Positions 9,319-17,246 of a DNA stretch of 64,000 nucleotides are shown in pieces. Every line of letters begins with the position of its first letter. The first letter of the stretch is position 1. The translations under genes and the position numbers were made by a program. This stretch comes from Haloarcula rubripromontorii (lineage in GTDB: Archaea; Halobacteriota; Halobacteria; Halobacteriales; Haloarculaceae). The DNA lies in NCBI RefSeq assembly GCF_001280425.1, contig NZ_LIUF01000003.1:484387-548386 (forward strand). The letters run 5' to 3'. The notes below the pieces were generated by a model. That model saw only the letters and a list, made by a program, of their open reading frames with translations. It did no database searches and had not been told where the DNA came from.

Positions 9319-10035
9319 ATGACGTACATGACAAACATCATACTACTCACAATAGATTGCTTCCGATATGACCGGTGTGGATTTAATGGGCACCATCAGA
9401 ACACGACCCCTTTCCTAGACCAATTAGCTGGGGAATCAATTATCTTTGATAACGCGTTTGCTACAGGGCCATATACTACAGAATCAGCTCCTGGTATTTT
9501 TGCTGGCCAGCACTCGTTCAACGGTTGTTATTTTAATTCCCACGCGTGGAAAGCTATCCCTGAAAGCAGTGAGACAATCGCCTCGTATCTGAACGAACAT
9601 GGGTTTGAGACGTTAGCCGTCTTATCAAACCCCCATATGACTGCGGACCGAAATTTCGATTTAGGGTTCAATTTGTTCCGGAATTTACAGACGGATGGGG
9701 AAGATCCGAAGGCAAAAACAGAGGAGGACAACTCGGCTTTCTCTGTGGCGGACTACGCACATGACATAAAGACCCGGATGAGAAAGTACGATTCATTATT
9801 AACACCATATACCGTTCCATACATAGCTCATCGGTTGCTACAGATGCGGAGTGGGTGGCCGGCCCACCGCGCTGAGTACGTACTTCAAGAGTTCGTCGAC
9901 GAACTTACTACCGCGGTTGAACCGGTGTTTGGATGGACTCATCTCATGGACTTACACGCTCCGATACACCCCGACGTTGGTGATACATCAGCATTTACAA
10001 ATTCGCTCTTCCGAAGCAGATTGTTGGTCGGGTAG
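9319..10035 (+). pseudogene. Sulfatase-like gene truncated by an IS
   Basis: About 234 residues of a second sulfatase-like protein are present: NIILLTIDCFRYDRCG at the N terminus and TGPYTTESAPGIFAGQHS at the active-site region. The frame runs into the IS1595-type element at about 10020 and stops at once, so the distal metal-binding half (DHGE region) is missing and the product should be inactive. No downstream remainder is found beyond the IS. ATG at 9319 or 9328 is the likely original start. It is a different paralogue from the intact gene at 6147. Confidence 0.85.
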
Positions 10036-10990
10036 AGCTGTCGCTGTGAAAGCGTAGCGGGCAAGGGTGACGCGAACGCGTCACCCGGACGCAATGTTCC
10101 CATTTGAATTGCTGAGTTCAGAGGAGAGCGCCGCGAACCTGCTGGAGCAGGTTCGCTGGCGCGAGGGCCTCTGTTGCCCGCGCTGCCGGTCTGAATCGGT
10201 GATCAAACACGGCAGCTATCGAGAGTATCAACGGTATCTCTGTAAGGATTGCGACCGCACGTTCAACGACAAGACCGGCACGATCTTCGCGCACGCGAAG
10301 ATCGGCCTTGACAAGCTGTTATTCGCGTTCTACTCGTTCCTCCGGTTCAATACGAGTATCCGCCAGCTAGACGCTGAAATTGACGTTTCGTATCGCTCGC
10401 TTCGCCGGCGCGTCGAGCAGTTCGCCAGAACGCTCGACGCGCCAGCCATCAACCTCGTTGGCCCGGTCGAGATTGACGAGTTCTACGTCTCTGCTGGGAA
10501 GAAAGGCCGCGAGCGCGACCAAGAGTCGCGCTCGCGTGCTCTCTCGAAACGCGGACGAGGAACGTATGAGGGAGACAAACCGCCAGTGTTCACGCTCGTT
10601 GATCGCGGCAGCGGTCAGCGATACGTCGTCCCAGCGAAATCCACCGATGAAGCGACCGTGCGACTCCTTCTCGACAACCACGAGAAGGAGTCGCTGACCG
10701 TCTACACGGACGGATTTCGGGCCTACGATCCACTCGACGATGACGAGAGCTTCCACCGAGAATCAGTAATTCACGGTGACGGCGAGTACGTTGATGAAGA
10801 CGCACACGTGAACACGTGCGAGAGCCACGCGTCGCTGGCGCGACGGTGGCTCTCGCCGCACCGAGGTGTCTCAAAAGACAAACTGACAGCGTATCTCAGA
10901 CCGTTCCAACTTCGGCGACGAGTCCTCCGCAAACCGGGACGAGAAGCACTGAAACAGATTATCCGAGAAGTTCTCTGACTCACCAACAAT
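10020..10990 (+). mobile_element. IS1595-family insertion sequence (ISH4-like)
   Basis: A 0.97-kb element with short matching ends: ATTGTTGGT at the left (10020-10028) and ACCAACAAT at the right (10982-10990). It carries one transposase. The flanking 8 bases (CGAAGCAG left, GTACTTCA right) do not match, so no target duplication is visible, suggesting later rearrangement or recombination at this copy. A decayed relative lies at 57662-58033. Confidence 0.75.
10094..10978 (+). CDS. IS1595-family transposase
   Basis: A 294-residue transposase with an N-terminal zinc ribbon (CCPRCRSE...YLCKDCDRTF) and a DDE-type core showing EIDEFYVSAGKKG, VYTDGFRAYD and CESHASLARRWLSPHRG. This layout is that of ISH4-like members of the IS1595 family. 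ATG at 10094 starts MFPFELL; an upstream GTG is possible but would extend into the terminal region. The reading frame is intact and may be active. It interrupts the sulfatase-like gene to its left. Confidence 0.9.
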   Translation: MFPFELLSSEESAANLLEQVRWREGLCCPRCRSESVIKHGSYREYQRYLCKDCDRTFNDKTGTIFAHAKIGLDKLLFAFYSFLRFNTSIRQLDAEIDVSYRSLRRRVEQFARTLDAPAINLVGPVEIDEFYVSAGKKGRERDQESRSRALSKRGRGTYEGDKPPVFTLVDRGSGQRYVVPAKSTDEATVRLLLDNHEKESLTVYTDGFRAYDPLDDDESFHRESVIHGDGEYVDEDAHVNTCESHASLARRWLSPHRGVSKDKLTAYLRPFQLRRRVLRKPGREALKQIIREVL

Positions 10991-11051
10991 GTACTTCACA
11001 AGAGCGTATCGTATATAAGGCACGCATCAATATCGTCCTCCGAGGTTGTGG

Positions 11052-12955
11052 GAAGTTGAGACTACAGCGGGTATAGCGGGCCTGTGATGCGTGGTTTCGG
11101 CCGATTCAGTGAGGGAAACTGATTCAGATTGCTCTCCAAACGGTCAATCATATTGAATTCCCAACCATATACGCGAATTTCGGCGACTTCCGGTAGCGTT
11201 GCCACTCAGCCGCTGCGCTACCACGGAGAGAGTCACACCACTATCCGATTCCCGTCTCCTTCTTCAACAGCGTTAGCGTGTTGTCAGCTGTCACAATTGG
11301 CGAATGCTCGTACTCGCCAGTTACCTCGACTTGGACGAGTAGATCGACAGCCCGCCAGATCGAGTACAGCAGGCAAGCGAACGCGAAGTAGAAGAACCGC
11401 AGCCCGAAATTCTTCGACGTGGTGGCGGCCATAAATCGCTTGATCGACTTGTAGCCGCTCTCGATCTCCCACCGATAGCCGTACTCAGTGAGATGCCCGC
11501 TCCCCCGATTCGTCATGAACACCGAATACTGCCGGTGATTGTCGTGTTCTGAGTTCTCTTTTCGACGGTAGATCAGCGTTGTCTCGTGCCACTCGTTCTT
11601 TCCGAGGTGGAGCTTCCTGTCGGTCTCGTACCGGTCTTGATCACGTCGAAGCAACCGCTTTGCTTGGGCTTTCTCGCTGGTCTGCATTCGCTTGGGCACG
11701 ACATACGACAGTCCCCGCTGGCCGATCATCTCCAGAACGTGCTGGCTATCGAACTCCCGGTCCATCAGGACGTTGTCGACGTGAACGACCGCTTCAGCAG
11801 AGTCCAAGAGATCCTCAACGATCTCCTTCCGTGACTCACCCCGCCGCACAGGTCGCGCATCGAGTACAATCGGGACAGCATTCCCGACTAACTGAACCGT
11901 CGCCCACTGGTACGCGTATTCGTCGGTCTTCTCCTTCGTGCCGATGATCTCGTCTTCGTGGCCCGTCCTATCGCCAGTAAACGGGTCAGCTTCGGTGATG
12001 TCGATGGCGACGATGCCCGCCCGAAAGAACTCCTCTGTTCGGCCGGCCTCATCCAGCAGCCGGGTGACGGCCTGTCGGTACATCTCGCGAATCTCCTCAA
12101 TGGAGAGGTCACGAATCTGGTCGCGATGGGCGTGGCCAAGCGGCGTCCGATCACGTGTCGACTCGTGGATGAAGCTACGAGCGCCCTCGTTAGCAGCGAG
12201 GTTCTCACGCAGCCCGAGATAGGTCTGTAACCCCCAGTAGGCATTCTCGTGAATCTCACAGCCTTCACCGCGATCTAACGAGAACACCGGAAAGACGATC
12301 CGGCTGACGTGGTCGATGATCTGTTCCGCCCGTTCCAAGACGGTCTGATCGTCGGAATCGGATCCCCTGCCGTCGTCCTCTCGCTGTGGGGATCTCCGCT
12401 CCGGATGACGTGGAACAGTGACACCTTCGCTCTGAGCAGTAATGAGAACCGTTTGTGCGGCAGTCTCGACTGTTTCCCGCAAATCGGCGGTGAAGCGCTC
12501 GTGCCAGCTTCGCCACAGTGTTGACTGGTTCGGAACGGTCTCAAACTCGAACTGCTTGCAAAGTTCAGGGTGGCTGTCGAGGTATTCGACGAGTGCCGTC
12601 TCGTGATTCCATCCGTGGATCTCTTTCAGCACGAAGATGCGAAAGAGAGTGTCCATCTCATACCGGGTCGACTTCGCGTAGCGGTCATGGGGATCGAATC
12701 TGAAGTAGGCCAGTGGTAGCGAACAGACGAACTGCTCGATTGAGTCGTGGCTCTCGTGGGCGAACCACGCGCCCGAAACCGTTCGGATATCCGATTCCAA
12801 TCCCGCAATCGATGTTCGGTCGTACAGTGGTGTCGAATGATACGCCGGCCACTCGACGTACGATCGTCGAGCGATGCTTCGAAAGACCGTGCGACGAGAG
12901 ACAAGAGTCGAAGCCACTACGGGAGGGTCAGTAGGACACGCACAAGAATTCGTCC
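11052..12955 (-). mobile_element. IS4-family insertion sequence, copy 1 (ends approximate)
   Basis: The non-coding left side starts GAAGTTGAGACTACAGCGGG and is shared, with small changes, by two other copies at 17247 and 21843. Each copy has one transposase on the minus strand, about 190 bp inside this end. The right end could not be fixed because the three copies diverge upstream of the transposase start. Length is near 1.9 kb. Confidence 0.7.
11241..12917 (-). CDS. IS4-family transposase, copy 1
   Basis: About 558 residues. The first catalytic Asp lies in GIVAIDITEADPFTGDRTG, the second in VHVDNVLMDREFDS, and the Glu in the YREK signature YGYRWEIESGYKSIK (Y-x2-R-x3-E-x6-K), which defines the IS4 family. 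GTG at 12917 (VASTLVSRRT) aligns with the starts of the other two copies; a longer frame to 12962 exists. The three copies are clearly homologous but not identical, pointing to separate arrivals or old duplication. The frame is intact. Confidence 0.9.
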   Translation of the reverse strand: MASTLVSRRTVFRSIARRSYVEWPAYHSTPLYDRTSIAGLESDIRTVSGAWFAHESHDSIEQFVCSLPLAYFRFDPHDRYAKSTRYEMDTLFRIFVLKEIHGWNHETALVEYLDSHPELCKQFEFETVPNQSTLWRSWHERFTADLRETVETAAQTVLITAQSEGVTVPRHPERRSPQREDDGRGSDSDDQTVLERAEQIIDHVSRIVFPVFSLDRGEGCEIHENAYWGLQTYLGLRENLAANEGARSFIHESTRDRTPLGHAHRDQIRDLSIEEIREMYRQAVTRLLDEAGRTEEFFRAGIVAIDITEADPFTGDRTGHEDEIIGTKEKTDEYAYQWATVQLVGNAVPIVLDARPVRRGESRKEIVEDLLDSAEAVVHVDNVLMDREFDSQHVLEMIGQRGLSYVVPKRMQTSEKAQAKRLLRRDQDRYETDRKLHLGKNEWHETTLIYRRKENSEHDNHRQYSVFMTNRGSGHLTEYGYRWEIESGYKSIKRFMAATTSKNFGLRFFYFAFACLLYSIWRAVDLLVQVEVTGEYEHSPIVTADNTLTLLKKETGIG

Positions 12956-12980
12956 AGATCAACAGAGGGCTGGACGACTA

Positions 12981-13868
12981 CTACAACAGGTGGCCGTACC
13001 CTTTGCGTTCGAGTTCGGCTTCCAGTTCGACGTGCATCGCTTCGACAGTTTCCTCGCCGAAGTGTTGTCCCGTCATCGCCCCCGAGATCTCCGCGATTTC
13101 AGCGTGCCACTCACGGACTGCGTCCGCAAGCGCGGCGAGAAGTTCTTCCTCGGTCTTGTTTGCCCCATCGACTTCCTCGACGATCTGCCACCCCGGCTGA
13201 AAGTTTTCGAGGACGTATCCTGTCTCCTTGAACTGAATCGCGAACCGCTCACAGACTGCTCCGAACCCGGTTTCGATGCTGAGTAACGGAAGGACGTGGA
13301 CGATATCCTCGTGCTCCTCCAGTTCACGGAGGTCCGCAACGGGCACAGCGGTTTCTGGCAGTACAGAATACAGCGGATCAGGCAGAAGAGGGCCGCTCTC
13401 ATCGGCCCCCGACGGCTCGTACTGGTCGTCGATCGGATCGCCTTTCTCTTTCCCGACTGTTGGCTCTGTGTCACTCGGTTCATCGCTGAGAATCTCTTTC
13501 AGGATAGCGTAGAAGCGCCACTCGTCGCCGTAGTCGTAGAGATAGCAGATGCGGTCGTACTGTTCGAGACCGAGTTGACGAGTCATCTCACCGATCGTCA
13601 CATCACCCGCGTTCTCGATCCGCTCGGTACGTAATACCGGATCGCCACCAAGTGATTCCTCATACTCCTGCTGGCACTGGTATTTGACTGCGCTGTCCCA
13701 GTAGTCCTCGTCGTCGCCGACAAACCAGAGATGCCCCTGATCGAGCCCGAATGCGGGGTTGATTGCTGATTGGAATTCAGCGATCGTTCTGTCTGCGCCG
13801 ACGACGATATCTCGCCACAGGGATGTCGGATCGGGGTCGAACTTGACGCGAAATCGGTAGGCAGTCAT
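12981..13868 (-). CDS. Plasmid pRiA4b ORF-3 family protein
   Basis: A 295-residue protein opening YRFRVKFDPDPTSLWRDIVV and containing LGLEQYDRICYLYDYGDEW, both typical of the pRiA4b ORF-3-like domain (PF07929). The molecular function of the family is unknown, although it is frequent on plasmids and next to IS elements. The start overlaps the stop of the upstream 323-residue gene by 4 bp (ATGA), indicating translational coupling and a two-gene operon. The C-terminal hundred residues (after about 190) lie outside the core domain and are unassigned. Confidence 0.85.
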   Translation of the reverse strand: MTAYRFRVKFDPDPTSLWRDIVVGADRTIAEFQSAINPAFGLDQGHLWFVGDDEDYWDSAVKYQCQQEYEESLGGDPVLRTERIENAGDVTIGEMTRQLGLEQYDRICYLYDYGDEWRFYAILKEILSDEPSDTEPTVGKEKGDPIDDQYEPSGADESGPLLPDPLYSVLPETAVPVADLRELEEHEDIVHVLPLLSIETGFGAVCERFAIQFKETGYVLENFQPGWQIVEEVDGANKTEEELLAALADAVREWHAEIAEISGAMTGQHFGEETVEAMHVELEAELERKGYGHLL

Positions 13869-14836
13869 CTTTGCATCTCCGTACCCGTGCGGAAGCTCGT
13901 GAGGTCGTCGATACGCTGCTCTAGGTCTTCGATCTCGTCTCGAAGTTGTTCAGCTTCGTCGTCGTCACTGGCGGCGAGACGGTCTTTCAACCCCTGGAGC
14001 CGCGATTCTTTCACGTCTTCATCGACCTCTGCTTTCCGGACGTACTCGCTTTCCTCGATGTCGTAGACATCCGATTCAGAGAGAGTGGTCACTTCGAGTG
14101 CTTCATCGACTTTCGAGCGGTCGACGCTCAGCACACGTTCACGGTCGATGCCAGCGTTCTCGAGGCGTTCCAGTACCTCCTCGTCGTCTTTGAGCGAGCG
14201 ATTGCGGCGACTCGTCCGCTGGACAGAGCCGTACTGCCCGGAGACGGGACGGTCGTGATGGAGTCGAGCAAGAAGAACATCCGCGACTTCCTGCCGAAAG
14301 TCGTTCGCATCTCGCTGGACATCTGAGAGCAGCGTATAGAGGTTCACCAGCGCGTTCGTCTCCAATTCAGGGAGATCAGTCACTTCGTGACGTTCGAGTG
14401 CATCGATGAGGAGGAGCGCGTCCGAGTAGACATCCAGTCCGTCGGGTTCAGTTCGGTCCTCGTCCGTAGGTTCCTGTTCTGCGTCGACTACCTGCGTCGC
14501 CGTCGCGATCTCTGATCGGGTAATGACACCAGCATCCTCATCAACCTCGAACCGTGGATGGACACTCCACACCGCAGGATACGGATCGGCATCCGCCGGA
14601 AGACGATCAAGGTCAAATCCGTCAGGGACATCCTGGATCCGTCGATAGAGCGTTTCGAACTGGTCTCGCTGGAGCGGCCGCGTCTCGTCCCTGTCTTCGA
14701 AGTGGATGATGACGCGAGCGTCCTGCACGTCAGTAATACGAAATCGGTGATGGGAGAGCGGCGTGATGAGCGTCGCACTCTCGGGAAGATCATCGAGTTC
14801 CTCAAGAAGCGTGTGCCAACTGGCGGTGAAAGACAT
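13865..14836 (-). CDS. Haloarchaeal protein with C-terminal coiled coil, unknown function
   Basis: A 323-residue acidic protein. The first 120 residues look globular (HRFRITDVQDARVIIHFEDR). The centre is helical and the last 70 residues are Glu/Asp/Leu-rich heptads (DDDEAEQLRDEIEDLEQRI), suggesting a coiled coil. No family is recognised. The 4-bp overlap with the downstream pRiA4b gene implies they work together. ATG at 14836 follows a short AT-rich leader facing the divergent gene at 14944. Confidence 0.7.
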   Translation of the reverse strand: MSFTASWHTLLEELDDLPESATLITPLSHHRFRITDVQDARVIIHFEDRDETRPLQRDQFETLYRRIQDVPDGFDLDRLPADADPYPAVWSVHPRFEVDEDAGVITRSEIATATQVVDAEQEPTDEDRTEPDGLDVYSDALLLIDALERHEVTDLPELETNALVNLYTLLSDVQRDANDFRQEVADVLLARLHHDRPVSGQYGSVQRTSRRNRSLKDDEEVLERLENAGIDRERVLSVDRSKVDEALEVTTLSESDVYDIEESEYVRKAEVDEDVKESRLQGLKDRLAASDDDEAEQLRDEIEDLEQRIDDLTSFRTGTEMQR

Positions 14837-14943
14837 ATAGTGTGGTTGCGTGCCATTCCGACTAAATCTTGTTCACAACGCGGTCATCGGTGGGTAGTCT
14901 CCGTAACAGACAGTCTGATACGTGTCTCTTCGGAACTACCGAT

Positions 14944-15303
14944 ATGGCTGAGACGTACGCACTCCGTGTCCAGGTCGAGTCACACGAATACGACGGCGAG
15001 TTCTATCTCGTTGGCGAAGGGTACGGGACCCCAGCAGACATGTTGGACAACGTCGCTGCCGATCATCTCTTACGAATCGCAAATGCGCCACGTATCGAAG
15101 AGTACCTGCTCGACGTGCTGAAGCACGGAGAGAATACAGGTGAAGCCGAGTGTGAGGCGACAGACAGCGATATCGAATGCTGGATTCACGTCGATGTCTC
15201 CTACCAGAGATACGCTTTCGGTGTCGGGGACAGAATGTTTGAGTTCTCCGGCGCACCGACCAAAAGCGAAATCGCGTCGACTGTCACGCAACTCCAGTCG
15301 TAG
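14944..15303 (+). CDS. Small conserved-type haloarchaeal protein, unknown function
   Basis: A 119-residue acidic protein starting AETYALRVQVESHEYDGEFY with mixed alpha/beta character and no membrane segment. It is divergent from the coiled-coil gene at 14836 and ends 14 bp from the convergent stop of the 302-residue gene. ATG at 14944 is preferred to the upstream GTG-type extension, which adds basic, unrelated residues. It belongs by position to the pRiA4b cluster. Confidence 0.65.
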   Translation: MAETYALRVQVESHEYDGEFYLVGEGYGTPADMLDNVAADHLLRIANAPRIEEYLLDVLKHGENTGEAECEATDSDIECWIHVDVSYQRYAFGVGDRMFEFSGAPTKSEIASTVTQLQS

Positions 15304-15317
15304 CTGTGGACTCTCGG

Positions 15318-16226
15318 TCAGGGATCGAAGTGGTAGATGTAGGGGTGGTCAGCCTTCCCAGCGGGCATAATCTCTTCGAGTAGCTTGCGAACCTCGGATT
15401 CGGAGGGGCCACTAGTGATGATCCGATCATCGTAGATCGCTACATAGGCTTCGTTGAGTCCCAACTCGCGCAGTTCGCGACCCAAGCTGCGGGCTCGGGC
15501 CTTCCCCATTTCCTGGTGGTAAATCCGCTCCAGTTCGTCGGTTCTCTCCCGCAACTGCTCGATCTCCGACGCGTATCGCTCTCGGTTGCGCTTGTTCTTC
15601 ATGTAGAAGCGCAACTTCTCGGCGTCCGTCTTTTCGTCTTCCTTGGGTACTGGAAGCGAGTCGATGATGCCGAAGCGATGTTTGGCCTCTTCGTACTCGT
15701 CATCGATGTCAGTACTGAGGGAACCCCCGAAGATGATGTTCTTGACCCCGATCCACCCGTCGTAGACGATCTGGTCCTCGAACGGCAATAGGACGACACT
15801 CGAAACTGGCACTGGAAGTGCGGACTCGTCCCACAGTTCGGCGAACGGAAGCCGAGCCGGGCGGACTGCGTAGGCTTGCGGCGGTTCTGTCCAATCGAGG
15901 AAGATCGCGTCGTCCTCGCGATAGCGGACGACGACGAACTCACCGGCGACGAAATCAGTCCACGCTGCGATCTGTTCGAGATCAGCCTCCGACAGGTCAG
16001 GAGGGTTCTCTTCAACGAAGTCCTCTATCAGGTCCGTCGTCGACTCGTTGTACAGCGTGTTTCGGAGCGGGAGGAGCTCGTCAGTATAGTGCTGTTCAAG
16101 ATCAGCGACCGTTTCGATCTCTTCGATGACCTCGAATCGGTCGTTGACATAGACCAACAGATGAGCGTACAGATCTAGAAACCGTTGCTCGCTCCCCTCG
16201 GACAGTCGTCTGTCGGCTTCACTCAT
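15318..16226 (-). CDS. Unknown 302-residue protein of the pRiA4b cluster
   Basis: A soluble acidic protein. Residues 1-90 are helical. Residues 95-180 hold a beta-rich stretch (FVVVRYREDDAIFLDW, VSSVVLLPFEDQIVYDGWIG). Residues 200-260 are charged and helical (RNRERYASEIEQLRERTDEL), followed by a small C-terminal domain ending ADHPYIYHFDP. The family is not recognised. It ends against the gene at 14944 and its start lies 56 bp from the stop of the PIN-domain gene. Confidence 0.65.
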   Translation of the reverse strand: MSEADRRLSEGSEQRFLDLYAHLLVYVNDRFEVIEEIETVADLEQHYTDELLPLRNTLYNESTTDLIEDFVEENPPDLSEADLEQIAAWTDFVAGEFVVVRYREDDAIFLDWTEPPQAYAVRPARLPFAELWDESALPVPVSSVVLLPFEDQIVYDGWIGVKNIIFGGSLSTDIDDEYEEAKHRFGIIDSLPVPKEDEKTDAEKLRFYMKNKRNRERYASEIEQLRERTDELERIYHQEMGKARARSLGRELRELGLNEAYVAIYDDRIITSGPSESEVRKLLEEIMPAGKADHPYIYHFDP

Positions 16227-16281
16227 CGGTAATAGACGTGTTCACGGGCACACTAATCAGGTGTTTCGAACTCTAAATCAG

Positions 16282-16788
16282 TCATCGATATTCCGAGATC
16301 GTTCGATACGGGACGTAGTAGCCGATCTCGTCGATCCACGTCGACAGCCACTCATCAGCGGTTGATTCATCGATCTTCCCAGCATCGATTGCAGCCAACA
16401 GAACGCCAACCGACCCGACAACGGTCACACCCTGGTCTTTCGCAAACGACCGGGCATCTCCGTCGTCTGTCAGCAGTCGACCGTCGTGTGCGTCAGCGAG
16501 GGCGAACGCCTGTGCTTCCCCGGGGTCGAGATGCCCACCAACAACGGCTTCTCTGTTTGCGACAGTATCCGAAATCGTCGCGACTGGGATTTCGTCATCA
16601 AGCGTATCGAGTGCTTCCTGGAGATATGGGTGATTATCGATGCCGTGTTCGAGCTCCTCACGCACGACTGGTACCGTACAGATTCCAGAGAGGCCAGCAA
16701 CTACCCACAGCTGATCGATGTACGCAAAATTCGAGAGGACAGTCGTGTTCAAGACGCTCGGATTCGCTGGAATATCACCACCGGTCAT
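16282..16788 (-). CDS. PIN-like toxin (DUF3368 type)
   Basis: A 168-residue protein with PIN-fold acidic positions: NTTVLSNFAYI near the start, VREELEHG, and GEAQAFALADAHDGRLLTDD. The GEAxAxxLA...LLTDD pattern is characteristic of DUF3368 nucleases, usual partners of UPF0175 antitoxins. The start overlaps the upstream antitoxin by 4 bp (ATGA). The first acidic residue of canonical PIN proteins is Asn/Thr here (NTTVLSNF), so catalytic strength is uncertain. Confidence 0.8.
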   Translation of the reverse strand: MTGGDIPANPSVLNTTVLSNFAYIDQLWVVAGLSGICTVPVVREELEHGIDNHPYLQEALDTLDDEIPVATISDTVANREAVVGGHLDPGEAQAFALADAHDGRLLTDDGDARSFAKDQGVTVVGSVGVLLAAIDAGKIDESTADEWLSTWIDEIGYYVPYRTISEYR

Positions 16789-17153
16789 TTCGCAGACGAT
16801 CCCTCGTTGCCCGAGTCCTCATCATCGAATTCGAGTTCGCTTGCTGCCTCCACCTCGTACGCTGCGTCGTCTTCGTCAACAAGTCCGAGGCGGAGTTCAA
16901 CACCGTGCTCACGGAGGATGTCACGCATCGTCCACCGGTCGACATCAGCAAGTCTCGCGGCATCACCGAGCGTGATCCGCTCGCGTTCGTAGAGGGCGAC
17001 GGCAGCTGCAATACGTTCGTTCTCGTGGTCTTCAAAGTATTCACGCACGAATTCTCGCAACGCATCGCTCTTGCCCCCAAACACACCAGCCTCGACAGCA
17101 CCCTCGATGAGGAGGTCAAGGTCATCTGGATAGGAGCCGGTAATTCTTGCCAT
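16785..17153 (-). CDS. UPF0175-type antitoxin
   Basis: A 122-residue acidic protein. Its middle part (ALYERERITLGDAARLADVDRWTMRDIL) is the short HTH-like core of UPF0175 antitoxins; the N terminus (DALREFVREYF) resembles a ribbon-helix-helix. The acidic C-terminal tail should contact the toxin. It precedes and overlaps the DUF3368 toxin gene, the standard antitoxin-first order. It lies just inside IS4 copy 2, so the pair belongs to the cargo between IS copies 1 and 2. Confidence 0.8.
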   Translation of the reverse strand: MARITGSYPDDLDLLIEGAVEAGVFGGKSDALREFVREYFEDHENERIAAAVALYERERITLGDAARLADVDRWTMRDILREHGVELRLGLVDEDDAAYEVEAASELEFDDEDSGNEGSSAK

Positions 17154-17246
17154 CGTTCTATCCGAGACTACGCCTTCATACTATTTATGAACTGCGCTAG
17201 AATACCATATGCATTGAGAAGGCCGGGCTCAACTACTGTGAGCCGG

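Noticed and set aside
10012..10998. Target-site duplication for the IS1595-type element
   Set aside because: The 8 bases outside each end do not match, so no duplication is claimed.
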